The notes: generated from the sequence alone by a model not told the origin. A stretch of 64,000 nucleotides of DNA from Hydrogenophaga sp. IBVHS2 (GCF_002127215.1 NZ_NFUT01000002.1:1-64000), one strand, 5' to 3'. Positions 29,112 to 37,127 are shown, counted from the first letter of the stretch. Numbers and translations: made by a program.

Positions 29112-30122
29112 ATGGCATCGATGTTCCGTCATGCCGACGGCGCCCTGCCCAACACCGTGGCCATGGGGGTCACGGTGCTGGGCTGGCCGCTGGGCATCTG
29201 GCTGCTGGGTCAGCCCGCCTGGCCAGTGAACCTGGCCGGCGTGCTGCTGGTGGTGCTCACCCTGACCTGGTCGGCCTATTTCATCCACGAGTTCGCCCAC
29301 CAGGCCATCTTCCGCACGCCCCAGGCCAACGAGCGCTGGGGCACGCTGATGAGCTGGATCAATGGCAGCTGCTTTGCCCGCTTCGACGATCTGCGGCGCA
29401 AGCACATGCGCCACCATGTGGAGCGGGCCGACGTCATCACCTTCGACCTGCAGGCCTTCCTGCGTGCCCGCCCGCTGCTGTGCCGGCTGGTGCTGGCGCT
29501 GGAATGGCTGCATGTGCCGGCGGTGGAATTCATCATGCGCGGCTGCGTCATCGCCTTGCCCTTCATCGACGAGCGCAAGCGCAACGCCCGTACCCGCGTG
29601 GTGCTCACCGGCCTGGTGCGCCTGACCGGCTGGGGTCTGCTGGCCTGGTGGTCGCTCAAGGCGGTGGCGCTCTACCTGCTGGCCTATCTGCTGTTCATCC
29701 ATGTGCTGCGTTTTGCCGACTGCTTCCAGCACACCTACGACGCCTACCCCATCCTGGACGACAGGCCCATCCCCACCGACAAGGTGCGCGACCGGGCCTA
29801 CGAGCAGGCCAACACCTTCAGCGACGTGGTGGCCATCGATGCCCGCTGGCTCAATCTGCTGTGGCTGAACTTCGGCTTCCACAACGCCCACCACGAACGG
29901 CCGGTGGCGCCCTGGTACCAGCTGCCGGCGCTGCACCGCCAGCTGTATCCCGATGGCTGTGCCCAGGTCATCACCGTGGGCGAGCTGCTGCGCGCCTACC
30001 ACCGCCACCGGGTCACCCGGGTGCTGTCCAAGGACTATGGCGAGGTGCTGCCGCCTGGCACGCCGAACCGGGCCGACGGCTTCATCGGTGCGGTGGGCGT
30101 GTCCTTCCTGACCGCGGTATGA
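29112..30122 (+). CDS. Membrane fatty-acid-desaturase-like di-iron oxygenase
   Basis: Integral membrane protein of 336 residues with the histidine boxes of the FADS/hydroxylase family: HEFAHQ (His59, His63), HMRHH (His98, 101, 102) and HNAHH (His257, 260, 261), plus His207 in CFQHTYD. Several hydrophobic segments flank the boxes. The family includes desaturases, alkane and carotenoid hydroxylases. It is the second gene of a guanidine-riboswitch operon, 16 bp after the binding protein, and overlaps the next gene by ATGA. That context argues for oxygenation of a nitrogen compound, for example hydroxylation beside an N-alkyl group, rather than a lipid. This is inference. Confidence 0.8.
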   Translation: MASMFRHADGALPNTVAMGVTVLGWPLGIWLLGQPAWPVNLAGVLLVVLTLTWSAYFIHEFAHQAIFRTPQANERWGTLMSWINGSCFARFDDLRRKHMRHHVERADVITFDLQAFLRARPLLCRLVLALEWLHVPAVEFIMRGCVIALPFIDERKRNARTRVVLTGLVRLTGWGLLAWWSLKAVALYLLAYLLFIHVLRFADCFQHTYDAYPILDDRPIPTDKVRDRAYEQANTFSDVVAIDARWLNLLWLNFGFHNAHHERPVAPWYQLPALHRQLYPDGCAQVITVGELLRAYHRHRVTRVLSKDYGEVLPPGTPNRADGFIGAVGVSFLTAV

Positions 30123-30907
30123 CCACCACGCCCGGACCCCGGGTGGTGCTGACCGGCGCGGCTGGCGGCATCGGCCGGGCGCTGGCCCAGGCCTTTGCCC
30201 GGACATGCGCGGCGCAGGGCGGCCGGCTGCTGCTGGTCGACCGCGAGGCCGCGCCGCTGCAGGCCCTGGTGGCCGAACTCGACAGCCCGCAGGTGCACAG
30301 CGCCGTGTGCGACCTGGGCAGCGACGAAGCGGTGGCGGCCCTGGCCGCCAGCCTGGCCCAGGGCTGGGGCGGCGTGGACGTGCTGATCAACAACGCCGGC
30401 ACCGAATACCCCACGCCGCTGGACGATGCCGCGCCGCAGGCCAATGCCCGCTGGGCCGCCCTGCTCGACAACAACGTCACCAGCATGCTGCGTCTCACGC
30501 GCGCGCTGCTGCCGCTGCTGGGGGAGGGCGCTAGCGTCATCAACCAGTCGTCTATCTGGGGCCGCATCGGCGTGGCGGGCTTCTCGGCCTACAGCGCCAG
30601 CAAGCATGCGGTGGTGGGCCTCACGCGCTCGCTGGCCTTCGAGCTCGGGCCACGCGGCATCCGCGTGAATGCGGTCTGCCCCGGCTGGGTGCGCACCGCG
30701 GCCGCCATGCGGTCGCTCTCGGCCATGGCGCAGGAGCGGGGCTGCACCGAGGCCGAGGTGGAGCGCGAGATCCTGGCCCGTCAGGCGGTCCCGCAGATGC
30801 TGGAGCCGGCCGACCTGGCCGGCGTGTTCCTGTTCCTGGCCAGCCCGGCCTCGCGCGCGCTCACCGGTCAGTGCCTGAGCGTGAGCCATGGCGAGGTGAT
30901 GGCATGA
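30119..30907 (+). CDS. Short-chain dehydrogenase/reductase (first)
   Basis: SDR of 262 residues: cofactor motif TGAAGGIGRAL, NNAG at about residue 90, catalytic Ser-Tyr-Lys with INQSSIWGRIGVAGFSAYSASK and the C-terminal NAVCPGWVRTAA loop. The acidic residue after strand 2 (VDREAA) suggests NAD(H). It is coupled at both ends by ATGA overlaps. In this operon it could oxidise an alcohol or carbinol produced by the upstream oxygenase. Confidence 0.88.
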   Translation: MTTTPGPRVVLTGAAGGIGRALAQAFARTCAAQGGRLLLVDREAAPLQALVAELDSPQVHSAVCDLGSDEAVAALAASLAQGWGGVDVLINNAGTEYPTPLDDAAPQANARWAALLDNNVTSMLRLTRALLPLLGEGASVINQSSIWGRIGVAGFSAYSASKHAVVGLTRSLAFELGPRGIRVNAVCPGWVRTAAAMRSLSAMAQERGCTEAEVEREILARQAVPQMLEPADLAGVFLFLASPASRALTGQCLSVSHGEVMA

Positions 30908-31692
30908 ACCCCTGGCCCTCGGCGCGCACCGCCGCCGGCGTCACCGTGTCGCTCGCCGGGCGGCGCGCGCTGGTCACCGGTGCGGCCACCGGCATCGGCC
31001 GCGCCACCGCGCTGCGGCTGGCGCAGGCCGGCGCGCTGGTCTGGATCAACCACCTCGGGCAGACCGAGCAGGCGCGGGGCCTGCTGGACGAGATTGCAGC
31101 CATCGGCGGACAGGCCCGGGCGGTGGAGGCCGACGTGGGCTCTGCCGCCGAGGTGCAGCGCATGGCCGGGCAGATCGGTGCGCTGGACATCCTGGTCAAC
31201 AACGCCGGCATCCTGCAGGACAAGCCGTTCCTGGAGACCACCGAGGCCGACTGGGACCGGGTGCTCACGGTCGATCTCAAGGGCGTGTTCCTGGTCAGCC
31301 AGGCCCTCATGCCCATCCTGCTGGAGCGCCCGGACGACCCGGGGCGCGCCTGCATCGTCAACATCGCCTCCGACCTGGGTCTGCTCGGGCGCGGCCGCTA
31401 CGCCGCCTACTGCGCCGCCAAGGCCGGCGTGATCGGCCTGACCAAGGCACTGGCGCGCGAATTCGCGCCGCAGCTGCGGGTCAATGCGGTGGCGCCCGGT
31501 CCGGTGGCCACGGCCATGGTGTCGGCCGAACACATGAGCCCCGAGTGGCTGGAGAAGGAGCTGGACATTCCGCAGCACCGGCTGGCCGACCCCGGGGAAG
31601 TGGCCGACACGGTGCTGTTCCTCGCCAGCGACCTCGCGCGCTTCTACACCGGTCAGGTGCTCGGGCCCAACGGCGGCTCGGTCATGCCCTGA
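30904..31692 (+). CDS. Short-chain dehydrogenase/reductase (second, FabG-like)
   Basis: SDR of 262 residues: TGAATGIGRATAL, LVNNAGILQD, catalytic VNIASDLGLLGRGRYAAYCAAK and VNAVAPGPVATAM. It differs clearly from the preceding SDR in the strand-2 region (INHLGQTEQ) and substrate loop, so this is not a recent tandem duplication. It overlaps the first SDR gene by ATGA; the exporter gene follows after 16 bp. Confidence 0.88.
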   Translation: MNPWPSARTAAGVTVSLAGRRALVTGAATGIGRATALRLAQAGALVWINHLGQTEQARGLLDEIAAIGGQARAVEADVGSAAEVQRMAGQIGALDILVNNAGILQDKPFLETTEADWDRVLTVDLKGVFLVSQALMPILLERPDDPGRACIVNIASDLGLLGRGRYAAYCAAKAGVIGLTKALAREFAPQLRVNAVAPGPVATAMVSAEHMSPEWLEKELDIPQHRLADPGEVADTVLFLASDLARFYTGQVLGPNGGSVMP

Positions 31693-31708
31693 CCACACAG
31701 GACCCAGC

Positions 31709-32635
31709 ATGGCCCTGCTGCCCCGACACCCTTCCGACCGCCTCGCCACCGCCGTGTTGCTGTTCTCGGCCACGCTCTGGGGCCTGACCTGGATGCCGCT
31801 CAAGGCCTTCGTGGGCCAGGGCCTGACCGGCCCGGTGGTGTCGCTGCTCACCTACGGCTCGGTCGGCCTGCTGGCCGTGGTGATGCTGTGGCGCGACCGT
31901 GCCGCGTGGCGCAGCCAGTGGGCGCTGGTGCTGGGCCTGGTGCTGGTGGGTGGCTGGGCCAACACCTCGTTCGTCAATGCGGTGATGCTCGGCGACGTGG
32001 CGCGGGTGATGTTCCTGTTCTACCTGTCGCCGGTGTGGTCGGTGCTGGGCGGCCGCCTCTTTCTGAAGGAGCACATTCCCCCGGCCCGCTGGCTGGCGGT
32101 GGCCGGTGCCATCGTGGGCCTGTGGCTGGTGCTGGGCGGACCCTCGCTGTTCAGTGGCCAGTCGCTGGACTTCACGCTCGTGGATGCGCTGTCGCTGTCG
32201 GCCGGGCTGGCGTTCGCAGCCAACAATGTGATCGCCCGCGCGGCCGACCGGGTGCCGCTGCGCACCAAGACGCTGTCGGTGTTCGTCGGCTGCGGCCTGC
32301 TCTCGGCCCTGGCCACCGGCCTGCTGGGTCACAGCGTGCCGGACATGCCGGTGCTGCTGTGGGCCGCGCTGCTGGCCTATGGCTTCGGCTGGATGCTGCT
32401 GGCCACCATCACCTGGCAGTACGGCGTGAGCCACCTGGAGAGCAGCCGCGCCGGCGTGATCCTGCTGGCCGAACTGGTGGTGTCGGTCGGCACCGCCCTG
32501 GTCTTCGGTGGCGAGCGGCTCACGCCGCTGGGCTGGGCCGGCGGCGCCCTGATTGCCGTGGCCGCCCTGGCCGAAGCCCTCTTTCCGCCCGCGCCTGCGC
32601 GGCCCGTCGTGCAACCTTCCCCGCCTTCACCATGA
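31709..32635 (+). CDS. EamA/DMT family transporter
   Basis: Protein of 308 residues with about ten hydrophobic helices in two EamA repeats; the first begins LATAVLLFSATLWGLTWMPLKAFV and the second WMLLATITWQYGVSHLESSRAGVILLAELVVSV. DMT proteins often export metabolites. In other bacteria guanidine riboswitches control SMR-type guanidinium exporters (SugE/Gdx) of the same superfamily; this larger EamA protein is not one of them but could have a comparable efflux role. It overlaps creatininase by ATGA. Confidence 0.85.
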   Translation: MALLPRHPSDRLATAVLLFSATLWGLTWMPLKAFVGQGLTGPVVSLLTYGSVGLLAVVMLWRDRAAWRSQWALVLGLVLVGGWANTSFVNAVMLGDVARVMFLFYLSPVWSVLGGRLFLKEHIPPARWLAVAGAIVGLWLVLGGPSLFSGQSLDFTLVDALSLSAGLAFAANNVIARAADRVPLRTKTLSVFVGCGLLSALATGLLGHSVPDMPVLLWAALLAYGFGWMLLATITWQYGVSHLESSRAGVILLAELVVSVGTALVFGGERLTPLGWAGGALIAVAALAEALFPPAPARPVVQPSPPSP

Positions 32636-33447
32636 ACACCTCCGCTGCCACCGCCGGCCCGGCCCGCACCGTCTGGATGAACCAGCTCTCCTGGGTCGAT
32701 TACCAGCGCATCCTCCGGCAGGACCAGCCGCCGGTGCTGCTGCCGGTGGGTGCGCTGGAGCAGCACGGCCCGCACCTGCCCCTGGGCACCGACGGTCTGC
32801 TGGCCAGTGCGGTCTCGGCCGACACGGCAGCGCAGGTCGGCGCTCTGGTGGCGCCCACCTTGAGCTACGGCTACAAGTCGCAGCCCAAGTGCGGCGGCGG
32901 CCAGCATTTCTGCGGCACCACCAGCGTGGACGCGGCCACCCTGATCGGCCAGGTGCGCGACGCGGTGCGCGAGTTCGCGCGCCACGGCCTGCAGCGCCTG
33001 GTGGTGGTCAACGGCCACTACGAGAACCAGTGGTTCCTGATCGAAGGCATCGACCTGGGCCTGCGCGATGCGCGGGCGGCCGACCCTGCCTGCGCGCTGC
33101 AGGTGATGCGTCTGGAATACTGGGACTTCATGACCGAGCAGACGCTGGGCCATGTGTTCCCCGACGGCTTTCCCGGCTTTGCACTCGAACACGCGGCGGT
33201 GCTGGAGACATCGATGATGCTGCACTACCACCCCGCACTGGTGCGCATGGACCTGCTGCCCGACGACGGTCCGGCCGACTTCCCGCCCTACGACATGTAC
33301 CCCGCCCGCACCGACTGGGTGCCGGCCTCGGGCGTGCTGTCGTCGGCCCGCGGCGCGGACGCCGCCAAGGGCGCGCTGCTCGCGGCCGAGGTGGCCCGTC
33401 GCATGGCCGAGGCCATCCGCACCGGCTTCGAGCGGGGTACTGCATGA
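32632..33447 (+). CDS. Creatininase (creatinine amidohydrolase)
   Basis: Protein of 271 residues. Metal ligands of creatininase are all visible: Glu43 and His45 in GALEQHG, Asp54 in GTDGLL, His129 and Glu131 in NGHYENQ. The NGHYEN form and the segments YGYKSQPKCGGGQHF.GTTSVD, EYWDF and FPPYD follow Pseudomonas creatininase closely; other family members such as MftE or FAPy deformylase read NGHGGN. The enzyme interconverts creatinine and creatine. Creatine is a substituted guanidine, which fits riboswitch control, but no creatinase (creatine to sarcosine plus urea) is encoded here. It is coupled to both neighbours by ATGA overlaps. Confidence 0.88.
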   Translation: MNTSAATAGPARTVWMNQLSWVDYQRILRQDQPPVLLPVGALEQHGPHLPLGTDGLLASAVSADTAAQVGALVAPTLSYGYKSQPKCGGGQHFCGTTSVDAATLIGQVRDAVREFARHGLQRLVVVNGHYENQWFLIEGIDLGLRDARAADPACALQVMRLEYWDFMTEQTLGHVFPDGFPGFALEHAAVLETSMMLHYHPALVRMDLLPDDGPADFPPYDMYPARTDWVPASGVLSSARGADAAKGALLAAEVARRMAEAIRTGFERGTA

Positions 33448-34115
33448 GTGCCATTTCGCACCTCGATTCGGCCACCACCGCGCTGGTGGTGATCGACATG
33501 CAGCGCGACTTCTGCAGCGCCGGCGGCTATGCGCACCGGGCCGGGCTGGACATTGCCCGGCTGCAGGCGGTGGTGAAGAGCATCGCCCGGCTGCTGGCGG
33601 CTGCCCGTGCGGCCGGGCTGACGGTGGTGCACACCCGCGAAGGCCATCTGCCCGATCTGTCGGACTGTCCGCCGGCCAAGCTGGCGCGCAGCGTGGCGGC
33701 GGGTGCTGCCATCGGCAGCGCGGGTCCGCTGGGCCGGCTGCTGGTGCGCGGCGAACAGGGCCACGACTTCGTGCCCGAGCTGCGGCCCTGGCCGGGCGAG
33801 ACGGTGATCGACAAGCCCGGCTACGGCGCCTTCCACCGCACCGACCTGGAGGCCCGGCTCACCCGCCAGGGCATCCGCCGGCTGGTGCTGTGCGGCGTGA
33901 CCACCGAGGTGTGCGTGCACTCCACGCTGCGCGAGGCGGTGGACCGGGGTTACGCATGCACCACCGTGGCCGATGCCACCGCCGCCAGCCAGCCCGAGCT
34001 GCAGGCCCCGGCCCTGGCCATGATCGGGGTGGAGGGCGGCATCTTCGGGCGCGTGGCGCACACAGCCGAGCTGCTGGCCGACTGGCAGACGGCCGCGCTG
34101 GCCCGCCGGGCCTGA
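33444..34115 (+). CDS. Isochorismatase-like cysteine hydrolase (biuret hydrolase-like)
   Basis: Protein of 223 residues. Catalytic triad Asp18 (VVIDMQRDF), Lys124 (VIDKPGYGAF) and Cys157 (GVTTEVCVHSTLR), with the cis-peptide GVTTEV. The segment HTREGHLPDLSDCPPAKL resembles biuret amidohydrolase and related amidases. Guanylurea hydrolase of metformin-degrading pseudomonads belongs to the same superfamily and releases guanidine, so a ureido- or acylguanidine amide is a plausible substrate. The start overlaps the creatininase stop (ATGA). Confidence 0.85.
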   Translation: MSAISHLDSATTALVVIDMQRDFCSAGGYAHRAGLDIARLQAVVKSIARLLAAARAAGLTVVHTREGHLPDLSDCPPAKLARSVAAGAAIGSAGPLGRLLVRGEQGHDFVPELRPWPGETVIDKPGYGAFHRTDLEARLTRQGIRRLVLCGVTTEVCVHSTLREAVDRGYACTTVADATAASQPELQAPALAMIGVEGGIFGRVAHTAELLADWQTAALARRA

Positions 34116-34128
34116 AGGGAACGGCCGC

Positions 34129-34752
34129 ATGGACCGCTGGATCGACCTGCCGGCCCCGCAGCACCGGGTGGCGCCGGCCTATCGGGGCGTGTGGCGCCGC
34201 ACCTTGCTGGAAACCCCGCAAGGCCAGGACACCACCACCTCGGTGCACTGGCTGCAGACCGAGGGCTGGCATGCCGACCTGCGTGTGCCGGCCGGCCGGG
34301 AAGCCGACACGCCGCATAACCGCGTCCACTGGCAGGGCTTTTTCGGCATCACCCGCATCGAGCAACGGGCCGACGGTTTTCCGCCCATCTGCACCTGGCA
34401 GCGCCACTGGGACGTGCAGCCACCGCGCAGCACCCCGGACGCCGGCACCGTGGTGTTCGACACCCCCGACCGGCTCATCGAGTACGGCGTGCACGGGCAC
34501 TACCTGGAGGTGTGGGAACGGCTGCCGGATTCGCGGGGGCCCTGCGCGGCACAACAGCAGGTCGATGCTGCCGGTCGGCCCACCGGGTGGTACCGGTTTG
34601 CGGCCGGTGCCCACACCATTCTGGTGCGTGTCCGGCCGACGGCCTGGCCGCCCGGCACCCCGCCCGACCAGACCCTGGCCGAACGGGTGCAGCAGCAGCC
34701 CGACGCTGCCACGGCGCTGCTCGATTTCGAGATCCGCCACATCCGGGCCTGA
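34129..34752 (+). CDS. Conserved hypothetical, lipocalin/HRI1-like beta protein
   Basis: Protein of 207 residues without signal peptide or membrane segment. The pattern YRGVWRRTLLETPQGQDTTT, SVHWLQTEGWHADLRVP, RVHWQGFFGI, TWQRHWDVQPP, DRLIEYGVHGHYLEVWERL suggests an antiparallel beta barrel with many Trp and His residues, reminiscent of HRI1/lipocalin-like proteins. I cannot assign a function. It lies between the cysteine hydrolase (13 bp) and the metallo-beta-lactamase gene (3 bp), so it is part of the operon. Confidence 0.65.
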   Translation: MDRWIDLPAPQHRVAPAYRGVWRRTLLETPQGQDTTTSVHWLQTEGWHADLRVPAGREADTPHNRVHWQGFFGITRIEQRADGFPPICTWQRHWDVQPPRSTPDAGTVVFDTPDRLIEYGVHGHYLEVWERLPDSRGPCAAQQQVDAAGRPTGWYRFAAGAHTILVRVRPTAWPPGTPPDQTLAERVQQQPDAATALLDFEIRHIRA

Positions 34753-34755
34753 GCC

Positions 34756-35535
34756 ATGCGCACCGATCTGCCCCTGGCCCCTGGCGACTGGTTCGAGTTC
34801 CACTCGCTGGGCGACGGCCTGACCCTGATCACCGAACCGCACGTGGTGCCGCTCCTGCGCTGCAACATCTGGCATGTGCGCGGGCGCGAGCTCGATCTGG
34901 TCATCGACACCGGGCTGGGTGTGGCCAGCCTGCACCAGGCCTCGCGCCACCTGTTCGGCCATCGGGTGGCGGCCCTGGCCACCCATGTGCATCTGGACCA
35001 CGTGGGCGGGCACCATGAGTTTGCCGAGTGCTGGTGCCACCGCCTGGAGGCACCCGGCCTGCGCGGTGCCGATCCGGCCTTCACGCTGGGCGACATCGAC
35101 CTGGCGCAGCTGGATTTCCCGGCGCCGGGGTACGAGACCGGCGGCCCCGCGCTCACCGCACTGCCGTCGCCCGACTTCGATCTGTCGGCCTGGCAGCTGC
35201 GCCAGGCCAGCGTGACGCGCGAGCTGGACGAGGGCGACGTGATCGATCTGGGCAACCGCCACTTCGAGGTGCTGCACCTGCCCGGTCACTCGCCGGGCTG
35301 CATCGGCCTGTGGGAAGCCGCCACCGGGACCTTCTTTTCGGGCGATGCCGTCTACGACGGTCCGCTGCTCGATGGCCTGCACCATTCCGACCGCGCCGCG
35401 TATGCCCGCACCATGCAGCGCCTGCTGGACCTGCCGGTGCAGGTGGTGCACGCCGGTCACGACCCGAGCTTCGGCCGCGACCGCCTGCGGGAACTGGCGC
35501 GGGCTTATCTGGAGCGGCTGGACGATCCGGCCTGA
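34756..35535 (+). CDS. Metallo-beta-lactamase-fold hydrolase
   Basis: Protein of 259 residues. Metal-binding motif HVHLDH (His77, His79, Asp81, His82), then LPGHSPGC, SGDAVYDG and HAGHDPSFG for the remaining ligands, so a two-metal site is intact. The overall pattern is close to glyoxalase II-like hydrolases. As last gene of the riboswitch operon it may clear a thioester or lactone by-product of the pathway, for example a glutathione adduct of an aldehyde; this is speculative. The 3' end overlaps the convergent ankyrin gene by about 31 bp. Confidence 0.82.
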   Translation: MRTDLPLAPGDWFEFHSLGDGLTLITEPHVVPLLRCNIWHVRGRELDLVIDTGLGVASLHQASRHLFGHRVAALATHVHLDHVGGHHEFAECWCHRLEAPGLRGADPAFTLGDIDLAQLDFPAPGYETGGPALTALPSPDFDLSAWQLRQASVTRELDEGDVIDLGNRHFEVLHLPGHSPGCIGLWEAATGTFFSGDAVYDGPLLDGLHHSDRAAYARTMQRLLDLPVQVVHAGHDPSFGRDRLRELARAYLERLDDPA

Positions 35536-35987
35536 GCCTTCACCGGGTTCTTCTTGCCGATGCGGTCCCAGTCCCGGAGCGTCTGCTGCAGGCGGTTGCG
35601 CGCGTCGGTGTGGCTGGTGGCGAAGGCGGCGGTGAGCCGCTGGCGCAGCGCGGCATCCGGAGGCGGCTCCGCCCGTGCCTTGAGCCGGTCGATCAGCAGC
35701 ATGACCAGCTGAAAGCTGCCGGCCTGCAGGGCGAGTTCGAGCGGCGTGCGTCCCTGCTCGTCGGCCACGCGCGGGTCTGCCCCGTGTTCGAGCATGTGCC
35801 GCACCAGCCCGTGCCGGCCGCCGGCGCAGGCCCAGTGCAGCGGCACCAGTCCCCCGTCGAGCTTCGCCAGGAAATCGGCCCCCGGCGCCAGCAGCCCGGG
35901 GGCCAGCGGCCAGCCGGCGGCCTTGATGGCCTGTTGCAGGGCCCAGGGCAGGGGCGTGGGTTCGGGGGCAGGGTGGGCAGGGCACAT
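35505..35987 (-). CDS. Ankyrin-repeat protein
   Basis: Protein of 160 residues with about two to three ankyrin repeats (GGLVPLHWACAGGRHGLVRHMLEHGADPR and DEQGRTPLELALQAGSFQLVMLLIDRL). It starts at the ATG at 35987 and is convergent with the metallo-hydrolase gene. A protein-binding role is expected from the fold; no partner is evident. Confidence 0.75.
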   Translation of the reverse strand: MCPAHPAPEPTPLPWALQQAIKAAGWPLAPGLLAPGADFLAKLDGGLVPLHWACAGGRHGLVRHMLEHGADPRVADEQGRTPLELALQAGSFQLVMLLIDRLKARAEPPPDAALRQRLTAAFATSHTDARNRLQQTLRDWDRIGKKNPVKAQAGSSSRSR

Positions 35988-36012
35988 GGGGTTCGAGGGT
36001 ACGGCATCGGGC

Positions 36013-36028
36013 TGGCATCAATCGTGCT
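36013..36028 (+). promoter_or_regulatory. Sigma-54 (-24/-12) promoter of the second guanidine operon
   Basis: The sequence TGGCATC, four bases, GTGCT keeps the invariant GG (36014-36015) and GC (36026-36027) exactly ten bases apart, with TGGCA and TGCT matching RpoN consensus. The distance from this GC to the riboswitch (62 bp) is almost the same as in the first operon (66 bp), which strengthens both calls. Confidence 0.6.
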
Positions 36029-36087
36029 TTGATGTGCTCACAGAGAGGCGGTTGCACCACAACAGTGAACCGCAGCCTTGAATGACC

Positions 36088-36197
36088 GCTAGGGTTCCGG
36101 GCGCTGCCCCCGTCTGCACGGGTCTGCGGCGCCGGCTGGTCCGAGAGCGGTCGGCCACGATCGTGTGGCTCCACGGAGGGACAAAAGCCCGGGAGAA
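36088..36197 (+). promoter_or_regulatory. Guanidine-I (ykkC) riboswitch, second copy
   Basis: All conserved guanidine-I blocks are present: CTAGGGTTCCG, TGGTCCGAGAG, ACGGAGGGACAAAAGCCC and GGGAGA, identical to the first copy in these blocks while the two internal hairpins differ in sequence and length. Downstream GCACGC/GCGTGC forms a stem (36207-36223) and GAGA of the aptamer edge can pair with TCTC near 36235. It precedes the permease-ATPase-carboxylase operon. Confidence 0.95.
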
Positions 36198-36270
36198 GCT
36201 GGCACGGCACGCATGGAGCGTGCATGCGCTCGCCTCTCTGGCCTTGTGTCCCACCGATCAGGAGCCCTGC

Positions 36271-37122
36271 ATGCCGACCCCTGCCCATGCCCTCGCGGAG
36301 GCGCCCGCCACCACCCGACCACCCGCGCGCTGGTCGCGCCTGTGGACGGTGCGTGCCCCGATCGGCCAGCGCACCTGGCTCACCCTGGCCGTGATCGGCC
36401 TGCTCTCCCCGCTGCTGGCCTGGGCCGCGCTGGCCCGCTGGGGCGGCATCGACCCGACCTTCATGCCGTCACCGGCGGCCGTGCTGGCCAAGTCCTGGAC
36501 CTGGCTGGTGGAGGACGGGCTGATCGACGACATGGCCATCAGCACCTACCGGGTGGTCACCGGCTTTCTGCTGTCGGCCGTGATTGCATTGCCGCTGGGC
36601 CTGTTCATCGGCTCCTACCGCTCGGTGCAGGCGCTGCTGGAGCCGCTGACCGATTTCATCCGCTACATGCCGGCGGTGGCCTTCATTCCGCTGGTGATGC
36701 TGTGGGTGGGCATCGGCGAGGGATCGAAGATCGCCATCATCTTCATCGGCACCTTCTTCCAGATGGTGCTCATGGTGGCCGAGGACGTGCGCCGGGTGCC
36801 GGCCGCGCAGGTGGAAGCGGCCCAGACCATGGGCGCCAACCGGCGCGAGCTGGTGGAGAAGGTGATCCTGCCGAGCGCCAAGCCGGCGCTGCTGGACACC
36901 TTGCGGGTGACCATGGGCTGGGCCTGGACCTACCTGGTGGTGGCCGAGCTGGTGGCCGCCAACTCCGGCCTGGGCTACGCCATCCTGCGCGCCCAGCGCT
37001 TCCTGCAGACCGACACCATCTTCGCCGGGATCATCGTCATCGGCCTCATCGGCCTGCTCACCGACCAGGCGTTCCGCTGGCTGCACCGCCGAGCCTTCCC
37101 GTGGCTCTACCTCAAAGGATGA
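36271..37122 (+). CDS. ABC transporter permease (guanidine operon)
   Basis: Inner-membrane permease of 283 residues, SsuC/TauC type, about six helices. The EAA loop is visible as VEAAQTMGANRRELVEKVILPSAKPALLDTLR. The start is the ATG at 36271 (MPTPAHALAEAP). The frame stays open back to 36082, but that would translate through the riboswitch. It works with the ATPase next to it and the binding protein of the other operon. Confidence 0.92.
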   Translation: MPTPAHALAEAPATTRPPARWSRLWTVRAPIGQRTWLTLAVIGLLSPLLAWAALARWGGIDPTFMPSPAAVLAKSWTWLVEDGLIDDMAISTYRVVTGFLLSAVIALPLGLFIGSYRSVQALLEPLTDFIRYMPAVAFIPLVMLWVGIGEGSKIAIIFIGTFFQMVLMVAEDVRRVPAAQVEAAQTMGANRRELVEKVILPSAKPALLDTLRVTMGWAWTYLVVAELVAANSGLGYAILRAQRFLQTDTIFAGIIVIGLIGLLTDQAFRWLHRRAFPWLYLKG

Positions 37123-37127
37123 GCGCC

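Noticed and set aside
36082-36270. In-frame upstream extension of the ABC permease
   Set aside because: It would translate the guanidine riboswitch; the ATG at 36271 begins a normal permease N-terminus.
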